NCBI GenBank assembly: GCA_902780135.1 | Contig: CACZEK010000012.1 | Location: 1 to 64,000 of the forward strand | Reading direction: 5' to 3' | Origin: an uncultured bacterium | Lineage (GTDB): Bacteria; Verrucomicrobiota; Lentisphaeria; Victivallales; UBA1829 | DNA: 64,000 nt | In this document: in pieces, positions 16,588-25,112 of the stretch | Numbering within the stretch: position 1 is the stretch's first letter | Layout of the letters: each line of letters opens with the position of its first letter | The notes under the pieces: generated by a model | Told to the model about the DNA's origin: nothing | Seen by the model: the letters and a program-made list of their open reading frames with translations, nothing else | Database searches by the model: none | Made by a program: the position numbers and the translations under genes

Positions 16588-18456
16588 ATGAAAGAAAGCC
16601 ATTTTTCGATATTTTTCCGGCCTTTCCGCGCCGACAAAGCGACTCCGGAGGAACTGGCGTTCCGCGTCTCCTGGAAGCGCACCGTGCGCGACCTGCTGGT
16701 GCTGGCGCTGACCGGCATGGCGCTGACCACGGCGTTCCCCGGCGTGAACTTCCAGCCGGCGGCATGGGTGTGCATCGCGCCGCTGCTGTGGCTCTGCGCG
16801 GACGTGTCGAAACGCCGCGCGTTCGCCTACGGCATGACGTGGGGGTATTTCTGGAGCCTCACGAGCACGTTCTTCCTGCGCGAGATCAGCATCGCGATCC
16901 CGTTCGTCTTCGGCGCGGTGCTGGGCGTCTTCATCGCGGTCTGGGCGATGCTGGTCCCGGTCGTGTGCCGGAGCCTGCTGGTCCCGCCCGAGGTGCGCGT
17001 GCGCGGCGCGGCGGCGGTCGCGGCGTATCCGCGTCCCCGCGCCGGCGACGAGATCCTGGCGATGTTCACGCTGGCGGCGTGGTGGGTGATCCTGGAGTGG
17101 ATCCGGTCGTGGATCTTCACGGGATTCCCGTGGAACCTGCTGGCGGCGACGCAGTGGAAGAACCTGAACCTGATCCAGATCTGCGAATACACGGGCATCT
17201 ACGGCCTGAGCTTCCTCGTGATCCTCGTCAACATCGCGCTTTTCTTCACGGCGAAGGACCTGCTGGCGGTCGCGCGCGGCGCGAAATACCGCCGTCCGCT
17301 CACGCTCTACGCCGCGCTCGCCATCGTCGCGGCGGCGGCATTCTCCGGCATGGGCGTCTGGAAGAAGTACAGCCGGGCGTACGCGCCGGAGAACGTGACG
17401 GAATACAAGGTGGGCGTAGTACAGCCGGACCTGTCGCAGCGGCGCGCCGGCGGCGACGAAAGCACGCGGGAAGCGCTTGACGTGTGTTCGCGTCTGTCCG
17501 AAGCCCTGATCGCCGACAAAAAGGCCGCGGAGGCCGTTTCCGCCGAATTCGATTCCATCCCCGTCGGCCAGCCCGCCCCGTCCACGCTCCAGCTCATCGT
17601 CTGGCCGGAGACCGCCGTCCCGACCGCCTACTACGGCGGCGGACCCGTCGCCTCGGAGTACCGTTCCCGCGTGCGCCGCATGATCCGCGAAAGCGGCACG
17701 CCGTTCCTGGTCGGCACGCTCTCCTACGACAACATCCGCAGCAGCACCGAGTTCGACATGTTCAACTCGGCGCTTCTGCTGAAGGAATTCCCCATGACAG
17801 GCGGAAACATCAGGTACGACGCGGACGCCGCGGGGCGTTACGACAAGGTCCACATCGTGCCGTTCGGCGAGTTCATCCCGCTGAACGACAAGTTCCCCGC
17901 CATCGGCAGGCTGGTCGGCATGGGGCGCAACCTCACGCCGGGCCGGGCGTTCCGTCCGGTCGACCTCACGAAGGACGTGCGCGCCGGCGTCATGATCTGC
18001 TACGAGGACGTCTTCGCCTACGCCGCGCGCGAACTGGTCCGCAACGGCGCGAACTTCCTGCTGGTCATCACGAACGACGCGTGGTACCCGACCAGCACGG
18101 AGCCGGAACAGCATTACGCGAACTCCGTCCTGCGCACCGTCGAGACGCGCCTGCCCATGCTCCGCTGCGGCAACTCCAACTACAGCGTGCTGATCGACCA
18201 GTTCGGGCGCACCGTGGACAGCGTGACGAAGCGGATCGACCCGGCGACGGGCGACACCGAGCTGACGCCGTGGGAACAGAAGGCGGCCTCGGCGGTCATG
18301 ACCGTGAGGGTGCCGAAAAACTACAGGCCGACTTTCTACGTGCGCTTCGGAAACGTGTTCGTGCTGGTGCTGTGGGTGATCTTCGCGGGCGGCATGGCGA
18401 TGGTCCTGCGGAACAACTGGCTCTTCCGCAAGAGTGCGGACAAACCCGAGGCGTAA
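16588..18456 (+). CDS. lnt: Apolipoprotein N-acyltransferase
   Basis: This 622-residue inner-membrane enzyme adds the third acyl chain to lipoproteins and is evidence for a diderm envelope. The N-terminal third has about six membrane helices. The C-terminal nitrilase-like domain shows the catalytic triad regions: Glu in VWPETAVP, Lys in DKVHIVPFGEFIP and Cys in MICYEDVF, followed by NLLVITNDAWYP-like and RCGNSNYS segments. It is somewhat longer than E. coli Lnt, mostly from an extended loop before the nitrilase domain. An AAAAGG lies upstream of the ATG. The orphan gene at 18479 follows after 22 bp. Confidence 0.93.
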   Translation: MKESHFSIFFRPFRADKATPEELAFRVSWKRTVRDLLVLALTGMALTTAFPGVNFQPAAWVCIAPLLWLCADVSKRRAFAYGMTWGYFWSLTSTFFLREISIAIPFVFGAVLGVFIAVWAMLVPVVCRSLLVPPEVRVRGAAAVAAYPRPRAGDEILAMFTLAAWWVILEWIRSWIFTGFPWNLLAATQWKNLNLIQICEYTGIYGLSFLVILVNIALFFTAKDLLAVARGAKYRRPLTLYAALAIVAAAAFSGMGVWKKYSRAYAPENVTEYKVGVVQPDLSQRRAGGDESTREALDVCSRLSEALIADKKAAEAVSAEFDSIPVGQPAPSTLQLIVWPETAVPTAYYGGGPVASEYRSRVRRMIRESGTPFLVGTLSYDNIRSSTEFDMFNSALLLKEFPMTGGNIRYDADAAGRYDKVHIVPFGEFIPLNDKFPAIGRLVGMGRNLTPGRAFRPVDLTKDVRAGVMICYEDVFAYAARELVRNGANFLLVITNDAWYPTSTEPEQHYANSVLRTVETRLPMLRCGNSNYSVLIDQFGRTVDSVTKRIDPATGDTELTPWEQKAASAVMTVRVPKNYRPTFYVRFGNVFVLVLWVIFAGGMAMVLRNNWLFRKSADKPEA

Positions 18457-18478
18457 AAACCAACAGGAGACGGACTTC

Positions 18479-19150
18479 ATGCAGGTCAAAATCTCGAAGC
18501 ATTCATTCAGTTACTGGGGCGATTTGCATTCCCAGGAATGGTTTCGGAAAAACCGGTCCAAACTCCCGGAAGTCTGGACGGGAATCGAGGAGATCGGCTG
18601 GGACGGGCACAAGCCGTTCAATGTCGTCTGGGACGGAGAGGACTGGATCGACGTCCCGGGAGATCATAAGATCAAAAACTACAAAGGCATCAAATCCTTC
18701 CGCACGTACATGACCTGGGAAAACAAATACGTCGCCGCCGTCAAGAACCTCATAAAAGTCTTCGAAATGGAGCGTATCGCGATCTGCTACAAGAAATATA
18801 TCCGGGTCAGGGAAAATATCAGGCTGAACGTCTCCTCCAATGAAGTATACCACAACATCGACTGCGGCTATATGTTTCAGCTGAGCAGGAAAGACATCTA
18901 TGACCTCATCCGGAGCTATGACGGGAAAAAAAGCTCGGGGTTCATTTTCGAGATCCTGCTCCGGTTCGGGATCCGGGGCGTGATCGCCCCGTTCGTCCTG
19001 AGAGACGCCGATGACCGGAACACGAGGATCTATGTTTCCGACCAGATGTATATTTACGGCAAATCCGGGAAGCTGACGTCGCTGGACCAGCTGAAGATCC
19101 CGAAAGGATTGAACGTGCGCCGTTTTACGCGGGGATTTCCCTACGGATAA
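18479..19150 (+). CDS. Hypothetical protein
   Basis: I do not recognise this 223-residue protein. It is soluble, rich in Lys, Tyr, Ile and Trp (SYWGDLHSQEWFRKN, VVWDGEDWIDVPGD), with no signal peptide or membrane segment. Codon and base use are less GC-biased than in neighbouring genes (many AAA, ATA and TAT codons), which suggests recent acquisition or weak selection. AGGAGA 8 nt before the ATG fixes the start. The longer frame upstream overlaps lnt. It is 22 bp after lnt and converges on the HAD gene with no gap at all. Confidence 0.7.
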   Translation: MQVKISKHSFSYWGDLHSQEWFRKNRSKLPEVWTGIEEIGWDGHKPFNVVWDGEDWIDVPGDHKIKNYKGIKSFRTYMTWENKYVAAVKNLIKVFEMERIAICYKKYIRVRENIRLNVSSNEVYHNIDCGYMFQLSRKDIYDLIRSYDGKKSSGFIFEILLRFGIRGVIAPFVLRDADDRNTRIYVSDQMYIYGKSGKLTSLDQLKIPKGLNVRRFTRGFPYG

Positions 19151-19771
19151 TCAGAGATCGTCCAGCAGCGCCGAGGCGTCGCGCAGAGCCTGTTCCGGCG
19201 ACTCGAAGCGGACGGCGTTCCAGCCGAGCCCGCGGGCATGTTCGATGATCTCGGCGCGGTCGTCGAAGAAGACGAGCGGGCGTCCGTAGCAGCGTTCGAA
19301 GGCGTCGAACATGACGCTGCCCTGAAGCTTGAACGCGCCCGCCTCGAAACTGTAGATGCCGCCCGTGACCAGGTGCACGAACTCGCAGTATTTGAAGACC
19401 TGGTCCAGGTGGATCGGGGAGATGTCGGACATGAACGAGAACCGCGCGCCCTTTGCGGCAAGCGCGCGGACGGTTTCCGCCATGCCGGGCATCGGATCCC
19501 GGACGCCGCACCGCCAGGCGTCGAGCAGATATTCCCGTGTGTGACGGTGTCCGCAAAAGACTTCGAGCCGGTCCAGGAACTCCGGGACCGTGATGCGTCC
19601 GGTTTCCAGCGCCGCGCCGTGTTCCCACAGCCGTCCGACGCTCTCGCTGTCGCCCGGATCAAGGTCGAACCGGCGGTACATCCCGTCGAAATTCAGCTTC
19701 ATGCTGACGTTTCCGATGTCGAGCGCGATGACCGGCGCGGAGATGCGTTTTGCCGTATGATCCGTACTCAT
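19151..19771 (-). CDS. HAD-superfamily hydrolase (subfamily IA)
   Basis: This is a 206-residue phosphatase-like protein. Motif I appears as ALDIGNVSMKLN with the nucleophile Asp. Motif II is the Ser/Asp of SFMSDIS, motif III the Lys in GAFKLQGS, and motif IV FFDDRAEIIEHARGLGW. The arrangement resembles YihX-type sugar-phosphate phosphatases. The substrate is unknown. Its ATG overlaps the holA stop (ATGA), with GGAGGGG upstream as ribosome site, so it is translated with holA. Confidence 0.85.
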   Translation of the reverse strand: MSTDHTAKRISAPVIALDIGNVSMKLNFDGMYRRFDLDPGDSESVGRLWEHGAALETGRITVPEFLDRLEVFCGHRHTREYLLDAWRCGVRDPMPGMAETVRALAAKGARFSFMSDISPIHLDQVFKYCEFVHLVTGGIYSFEAGAFKLQGSVMFDAFERCYGRPLVFFDDRAEIIEHARGLGWNAVRFESPEQALRDASALLDDL

Positions 19772-20898
19772 GCGAGGGTCCCCTCCGCGATCCGGATGGT
19801 GAGGAGTTCCAGCGCGACGCGGGCGTTCCCGCCGGAGGACACGATGGCGCGGTTTGCCTCGACCAGCGCGCGGAACGCCAGGACGAGCTCGCGGTCGGTG
19901 AAACGCCGGGCGTTTTCCCACGCCTTGTACGCGCGGAACGGGTGCATGGAGAAGAGCGGGGACTTGACGGGCGGCGGCGACTGCTTGTATCGCTCGTTCA
20001 TGCGGTAGAAATAATCGGAGGAGGCGTCCTCGGGGATGCCGAGCTTGACGCCCTCGCATTTGACCGAGGCGAGGTTGCGGAATTCGCCCATGACGGAGTA
20101 GATCAGCACGATCTCCGGCCTGGACGCGCCCTTGTCCTGCTCCAGATGCTCCATGATGCTCGGGATCAGTTCAAGCGCCTTGCGCGAGTTGCGTTCCACG
20201 AGCGCGGACGAGAACGCCCAGGCGAGCGTTTCGGTGGCGCGGCTGCACACCTCGCGGCAGTCGTTGTACGTCACGACCGGCTTGTCTCCGGCGTAGGTCA
20301 GGAGCTTTTCGAGCTCGGTCCCGAGGCGCGCCTCGTCGGCGCCGATGGTCTCGGCGAGGAACGACGCGGCGGCGTCCTCGATGCGCTTCCCCCGGTCCAT
20401 CACGATGGACTGGATGCGCCGGATGAGCATCTTCGCGAAGCCCTTGGTCTTCGGGTCCGCCTTCTCGAACCACTCGAGCTTGCCGCCGGAGGCTTCGCAG
20501 GCGGCGGACGCGACCTTGTAGAACGCCTTGCGGCGGTCGAGTCCGGGTCCATCGATCACGAGCGTGATGTCGGCGGGAACGCCGTCCTGGAGAAACGCTG
20601 CCAGACGGTCGAGGCGCGACGGCTTCTTCTTGGTCGAGGGCTCGGAGAACGCCTCGTCGAACTTCAGGAAATGCTTCAGCCAGACGATCTTCTCGCTGGA
20701 GAAGAACGCCGGGGAGTCCAGCGACAGCAGGAGCTTGTCGAGGACCTGGGGCGCTTTCTCGTTGTCCGAGTCGCCCCGGATGATCTCCAGCGACGGATTG
20801 TCGTCCGGCGGATCGCCGCAGAGCGCGCGCATCATCTCGTTCGCGCGCTCCTTGACCGCGTAGTCCTCGTTGCCGGAAATCAGGTAGAAAGCGCCCAT
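19768..20898 (-). CDS. holA: DNA polymerase III subunit delta
   Basis: This 376-residue clamp-loader subunit opens the beta sliding clamp. It has the typical HolA layout: N-terminal FYLISGNEDYAVKERANEMM, a central AAA+-like core with degenerate nucleotide binding (ADITLVIDGPGLDRRK), and C-terminal collar helices that include ELEKLLTYAGDKPVVTYNDCREVCSR split across the usual sites. Length is slightly above the E. coli protein. It starts 11 bp after the M42 peptidase stop. Confidence 0.88.
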   Translation of the reverse strand: MGAFYLISGNEDYAVKERANEMMRALCGDPPDDNPSLEIIRGDSDNEKAPQVLDKLLLSLDSPAFFSSEKIVWLKHFLKFDEAFSEPSTKKKPSRLDRLAAFLQDGVPADITLVIDGPGLDRRKAFYKVASAACEASGGKLEWFEKADPKTKGFAKMLIRRIQSIVMDRGKRIEDAAASFLAETIGADEARLGTELEKLLTYAGDKPVVTYNDCREVCSRATETLAWAFSSALVERNSRKALELIPSIMEHLEQDKGASRPEIVLIYSVMGEFRNLASVKCEGVKLGIPEDASSDYFYRMNERYKQSPPPVKSPLFSMHPFRAYKAWENARRFTDRELVLAFRALVEANRAIVSSGGNARVALELLTIRIAEGTLA

Positions 20899-20909
20899 GG
20901 GAATCCGTC

Positions 20910-21983
20910 TCAGTCGATGCCGGGGATGAAGGTCTCTTTGCCGGTGAGGGAGGCGATGGTCTCCACGATCAGGCCGATCGCGGACTCCACGTCGCGCAGG
21001 TCGCAGATCTCGGCGGGGGTGTGCATGTAGCGGTTCGGGATGCTGATGAGCGCCGTCGCCACGCCGCCGCGCGTCATCTGGATGGCGGCGGTGTCGGTGC
21101 CGCCGGTGGCGCGGTGGCCGGTAGTCATCTGGTACGGGATCTTGTGCTTCGCGGCGGCCTTCAGGATGCGGTTCAGGAGCGGCGGATTGTTGTCGGCGTT
21201 GCGCTGGAGTTCCGCGCCGCCGCCGAGCCTGATGTCGCCGAGGAGTTCGGGCTTGATGCCGGGGACGTCCGTGGCGAATCCGACGTCGACCGCGATGGCG
21301 GCGTCCGGGTTCACGCCGAACGCGCCGGTGATCGCGCCGCGGAGGCCGAGTTCCTCCTGCACGGTGCCGACGCACGCGACGCCGACTTTGACCTTGCGCT
21401 TGGCGAGCTGGCGGAAGGCTTCGGCGATGACGAACGCGCCGATCTTGTCGTCCAGGCTCTTCGAGTGGAGGCAGGTCTTGCTGAGCATCTCGAAATTGCG
21501 CGAGAAGGAGATCGGGTCGCCGACCTTCACGAGCTTCGCCGCCGATTTCTGGTCCGCCGCGCCGATGTCGATCCACAGGTCCTCGATCTTCGGGACCGCC
21601 TTGCGTTCGTCCGGGGTCTGCAGGTGGATCGGCTTACGCCCGATCACGCCGGGGATGTGGCCTTTTTCGGTGAGGATCTCGACGCCGGTGCCGGGGAGCG
21701 TGAGCGGGTCGATGCCGCCGACGGGCCGGAACGAGACCAGGCCCTGCGGCATGATGCTGACGACCTGGAAACCGATCTCGTCGTAGTGGCCGGACAGCAT
21801 GAACTGGAATTTCGCGTCGGGATTGAGGCGCGCGATGGTGTTGCCGAGCACGTCCGTGCGGATGTCGTCCGCGAACGGCCTGAGGTAGTCGCGGTAGACT
21901 TTCGCCTGTTCGAACTCGAACCCGGAGGGTCCGCAAGTCATCAGGAGTTCTTCGAGAAACTTTTTCGCTTTTGCGTCGATCAT
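20910..21983 (-). CDS. M42-family aminopeptidase (FrvX/glutamyl aminopeptidase-like)
   Basis: This 357-residue cytoplasmic metallopeptidase usually forms large tetrahedral complexes that trim peptides. Metal-ligand and catalytic motifs are visible: SGHYDEIGF, the SLDDKIGAF bridging Asp, VQEELGLRG with the catalytic Glu pair, AVDVGFATD and RYMHTPAE at the end. All are intact. GGAGAT lies 8 nt before the ATG. It belongs to an operon with the upstream lipoprotein and downstream holA and HAD genes. Confidence 0.92.
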   Translation of the reverse strand: MIDAKAKKFLEELLMTCGPSGFEFEQAKVYRDYLRPFADDIRTDVLGNTIARLNPDAKFQFMLSGHYDEIGFQVVSIMPQGLVSFRPVGGIDPLTLPGTGVEILTEKGHIPGVIGRKPIHLQTPDERKAVPKIEDLWIDIGAADQKSAAKLVKVGDPISFSRNFEMLSKTCLHSKSLDDKIGAFVIAEAFRQLAKRKVKVGVACVGTVQEELGLRGAITGAFGVNPDAAIAVDVGFATDVPGIKPELLGDIRLGGGAELQRNADNNPPLLNRILKAAAKHKIPYQMTTGHRATGGTDTAAIQMTRGGVATALISIPNRYMHTPAEICDLRDVESAIGLIVETIASLTGKETFIPGID

Positions 21984-22037
21984 GGTGGTATCTCCAAAAA
22001 TGAGGGGGTTGATGTGTCGGTTTTCAGGTGCGGCGGG

Positions 22038-22697
22038 TCACGGTTCCTTCGCGGACGCGTTCAGCGGCACGCCCAGCTCCGTGTACTCGCGCAGCTCGCC
22101 CTCCGCCTTGCCGTCGCGGAAGAAACAGTCGTTGGCGATCATGCCGTTTTCGTAGTAGTTGCGGGTCAAACCGTGCAGGACCTTCTCGCCCTTGTCGTTG
22201 TACTTGAACTCGTGGTAGCGTTTCGGCGCGCCGCTCTCGGAATAGCGTTCCGTCTGTGTCTCCACGCCCGCGTCTTTCGCGAGCTTCCGGAAGATCTCCA
22301 GGGCGTGGTCGAAATCGTTTTTCAACAGGCAGGCGCGGAGGTCTTCGGCGGTCTGCATGCCCTGCCCCGGCGGCTGGTCAAGCGCCAGGAACGCCGCGCG
22401 GTTCACGACGTCGGCGGTGCCGGTCCCGCTCCCCGCCCCGTTCTTGTCCTGATGGAAGAAGAAGCCCACGAAGAGCACGCTGGACGGGTTCTCCCTCAGA
22501 AACTTTTTGAAGAGCCGTTCCATCGGCGTGCCCTCCACCATGAAATGCGCGGTCCCGCCGTCCGCGTCCACGACGGTCTCGTGGACCACGCCGCCCACGG
22601 TGAATCCGCGCTGGAACCGGGCGGGCGTCACGGAGGAGCATGCGGAAACGAGCAGGACGGATGCGGTCAGGACTGTCAGGATCAGGCGTTGGAACAT
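22038..22697 (-). CDS. Lipoprotein with MORN/YwqK-type repeats
   Basis: This is a 219-residue envelope lipoprotein. A signal peptide ends in the lipobox LVSAC with the acylated Cys at position 20. The middle is unremarkable. The C-terminal 60 residues carry YwqK/MORN-type strands with the ENG and DGK turns (YYENGMIANDCFFRDGKAEGEL). Such repeats usually form beta-solenoid binding surfaces. It has its own promoter just upstream and is the first gene of the M42-holA-HAD operon. Function unknown. Confidence 0.75.
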   Translation of the reverse strand: MFQRLILTVLTASVLLVSACSSVTPARFQRGFTVGGVVHETVVDADGGTAHFMVEGTPMERLFKKFLRENPSSVLFVGFFFHQDKNGAGSGTGTADVVNRAAFLALDQPPGQGMQTAEDLRACLLKNDFDHALEIFRKLAKDAGVETQTERYSESGAPKRYHEFKYNDKGEKVLHGLTRNYYENGMIANDCFFRDGKAEGELREYTELGVPLNASAKEP

Positions 22698-22741
22698 GGC
22701 GGAAACTCCGGGCTTCGGGATATTTTTCTATTTACAAGAGT

Positions 22742-22769
22742 AATGTACCACAAAAGACGGATTTTTCAA
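22742..22769 (-). promoter_or_regulatory. Promoter of the lipoprotein-M42-holA-HAD operon
   Basis: On the minus strand: TTGAAA (22769-22764), a 16-bp spacer, TACATT (22747-22742). The -35 box continues as TTGAAAAAT, as it does upstream of dnaE, fabF and the nitroreductase gene. Confidence 0.65.
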
Positions 22770-22789
22770 GCAGAAAAGGGATGCCGCGG

Positions 22790-22807
22790 AAAAAAAAGCG
22801 CGGAGCG
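22790..22807 (-). terminator. Possible terminator of the GHL10/tsaB operon
   Basis: Just after the minus-strand stop, a short GC hairpin (CGC-TCC-GCG) is followed by C and eight T residues. The stem is only 3 bp, so the U-tract is the stronger part of the signal. Confidence 0.35.
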
Positions 22808-22808
22808 A

Positions 22809-24434
22809 TCACTTCGAAGGCGGCGCGGCGCGCCAGTAGCTGTTGAAAATCGTGCGCAGGGACGTCCGCTGGGCATTGTTCTCCGGGTTGAAACAATGGC
22901 GGGCCGGGAAGAACGCCGTGCCGGAGACCTCGCGGCGCAGAATCAGATAAAGGACCTGGTTGGAAAGTTCCGAGGGCGATTCCATGCCGGCCGCCACCCC
23001 ACCCTGATATATGCCGATGCCGATGTACAGATTCACCTTCGTTCCGCGCACCTGGTCCGCCCACCAGTTTACGATCCCGGCGAACGGAGCCCTGCTGTTC
23101 GCGAACCCCCAGTTGACCTGCGGAATCACAAAGTCGATCCACGAGTTCTTCACCCATTTGCGGACATCGGTGTATGACTGCGTGTAAGCCTCTACTCCTT
23201 TCGTCGTCGGGGAACCCTCCGGCATCTTCTTCGAACGGTTTGCCCAGATGCCGACCGGACTGACCCCGAACGGAATGGAAGTGCCGTTCAGTTTATTGAA
23301 CGCACGGACGGTTCCGGCGACGGAGCGCACCAGAAGTTCCGTATTGGCGCGCCGCCAGTCACCCAGATCCTGGTTTTTTCCGGCGTATTTGCGGAACGTG
23401 GCGGCATCGCAGGCGGTATCACATCCGTCCGGATAAAAATAATCGTCAAACACGATGCCGTCTGGTCTGTAGCGCTCCAAAATCTCGCGAACTGTGGCAA
23501 CAATATGCGTCACGACTTCGGATCGTCCGGGATCCAGGAAAAACACCGATTTGTTTGTTTTGTTGTTGTCCCAGCGGGCCACAAGCCCGGGATTCCTGCG
23601 GGCAAAATTCCCCGCGGAAAGCGTTTTAAGGTACGCGGATGCCGCCGCAGTGTCCGTCTGTCCGATCCGATATGGATTCAGCCAGGCATAAAACTTCAAG
23701 CCATGCCGGTGCGATTCGGCGATCATGAACGGCAACGGATCGAATCCGCCGTCCGGCGCTCTGCCTTCCTCCCCGGTCAGCCAGCGCGACCACGGATTGA
23801 TGGAGGATTTGTAAAAGGCATCGCAGTTCGGTCGCACCTGAAACATGATGGTGTTGAAGCCAAGCGCGGCGACTCTCGCGGCGAGCGAACGGAATGCCGT
23901 CTGGAACTCCGCGGAAGTCGGCTGTTTCGCGAAATCCAGATTGTATGCCGTAGTAACCCAGATGCCCCGGAATTCGTTCGGCTTGGGCGTGTACGTCGAG
24001 GGCAGCAGAATGGTGCCGCCGCCGTAGGCACCGTTCATCGGGATAATGTTGCCGGAAACGTCGCGCAGCGGTTTCGGATTTACGAGAATCGACGTGGCTT
24101 TCGTGGAAACAGCCGAAGACGACGATGCGGCGGGTTGCTGTAGAGAGGATTGTTGCGCGGCGGACTGTTGTTGTGTTGAGGACGTTGAAGCCGACGACGC
24201 GGGTTTCTGCTGCGCGGATTGCGTCGCGGACTCGGAAACTGTTGCCCTTTTTTGTACGGGCGGCGGGTCTTCGGCGGGCGGCGGGATCGGATGCGGCAGC
24301 GGCAGCGCCGCGCCGGACAGGCATGCGCAGAGGAACACGGTCAGGAACAGCGTCGGCAGGAGGACGGCCCGGAACCGGAATCCGGCCCGTGGAGTCCGGG
24401 AACAAAACGGAATACTGCCGGCGCGGTCCTTCAT
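22809..24434 (-). CDS. GHL10/DUF187 glycoside hydrolase-like secreted protein
   Basis: This 541-residue exported protein has an N-terminal signal (about 20-45) containing a lipobox-like LCAC, a Pro-rich stretch, then a low-complexity Ser/Gln/Ala linker (about 70-110). The catalytic-like domain (about 150-500) has the GHL10/DUF187 pattern: FRGIWVTTAYNLDF, FNTIMFQVRPNCDAFY, WSRWLTG, HGLKFYAWLNPYR, DGIVFDDYFYP and FGVSPVGIW. Members are thought to act on cell-surface or dietary glycans, though activity is poorly proven. It begins 3 bp after the tsaB stop. Confidence 0.88.
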   Translation of the reverse strand: MKDRAGSIPFCSRTPRAGFRFRAVLLPTLFLTVFLCACLSGAALPLPHPIPPPAEDPPPVQKRATVSESATQSAQQKPASSASTSSTQQQSAAQQSSLQQPAASSSSAVSTKATSILVNPKPLRDVSGNIIPMNGAYGGGTILLPSTYTPKPNEFRGIWVTTAYNLDFAKQPTSAEFQTAFRSLAARVAALGFNTIMFQVRPNCDAFYKSSINPWSRWLTGEEGRAPDGGFDPLPFMIAESHRHGLKFYAWLNPYRIGQTDTAAASAYLKTLSAGNFARRNPGLVARWDNNKTNKSVFFLDPGRSEVVTHIVATVREILERYRPDGIVFDDYFYPDGCDTACDAATFRKYAGKNQDLGDWRRANTELLVRSVAGTVRAFNKLNGTSIPFGVSPVGIWANRSKKMPEGSPTTKGVEAYTQSYTDVRKWVKNSWIDFVIPQVNWGFANSRAPFAGIVNWWADQVRGTKVNLYIGIGIYQGGVAAGMESPSELSNQVLYLILRREVSGTAFFPARHCFNPENNAQRTSLRTIFNSYWRAAPPSK

Positions 24435-24437
24435 GCG

Positions 24438-25109
24438 TTACGCTCCGGGAAACATGCGGATGGGCTTCGGATCGACAAAGACGGCGGGCCGCAGGTAGAT
24501 GAGCTCCGTGGGCGGCATGTCGCAGACGCCGGGCGGGATGGATGCCAGCGTGGCGGCGTTCACGTGCGGAGACAGGACGACGGGGAGCGACGGATCGAAC
24601 AGGCGGACCGCCTCGATGTCGTGCGGGCTGGCAGTGAAGGTGTCGTAGGAGCCGCGCATCTCGGCGAGCTTGTCCGGGTTCTCCAGCACGCCCTGCCAGC
24701 CGTCCGGGATCCAGAAACAGCCGTCCCGCTTCAGCCCGAAGCCGAGCAATTCGTGCTTGCGCCCGTCGTACAGCACCAGAACACGGTCGCCGAACGGCGT
24801 TTCGCCCTCGAATCCGCACGCGGACGGGATCCCGCGCACGGTCTGGTTTTTGCCGCGGGACGCGCCGAGCACGAACGCCGCCGCCACGCGCAGAGCGGTG
24901 AAGGAACCGGGCCCGGTCCCGACCGTCCACGTGTCGATGTCGTCGTAGGTGAACCCGGCGTCCGCCAGCGCGTTGCCAACGAGGACCGGGAGCGAGGAGG
25001 AATCGCGTCCCGGCAGGTCGACCTGGAACGAGGCGGCGGGGTTGCCGCACGGATACACAGCGGCGAACGAAAGCTCGCCGCACGAAAAATCCAAAGCCGC
25101 TCTCAGCAT
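24438..25109 (-). CDS. tsaB: tRNA threonylcarbamoyladenosine biosynthesis protein TsaB
   Basis: This 223-residue ASKHA-fold protein partners TsaD in making t6A at position 37 of ANN-decoding tRNAs. The signature VGTGPGSFTALRVAAAFVLG is clear, and the N-terminal LDFSCG and IRMFPGA end are compatible with the family. TsaD and TsaE are not in the window. It lies in a tight operon, 3 bp after the unknown gene and 3 bp before the GHL10 gene. TrmO and MtaB, which act on t6A, are also in the window. Confidence 0.88.
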   Translation of the reverse strand: MLRAALDFSCGELSFAAVYPCGNPAASFQVDLPGRDSSSLPVLVGNALADAGFTYDDIDTWTVGTGPGSFTALRVAAAFVLGASRGKNQTVRGIPSACGFEGETPFGDRVLVLYDGRKHELLGFGLKRDGCFWIPDGWQGVLENPDKLAEMRGSYDTFTASPHDIEAVRLFDPSLPVVLSPHVNAATLASIPPGVCDMPPTELIYLRPAVFVDPKPIRMFPGA

Positions 25110-25112
25110 GGG

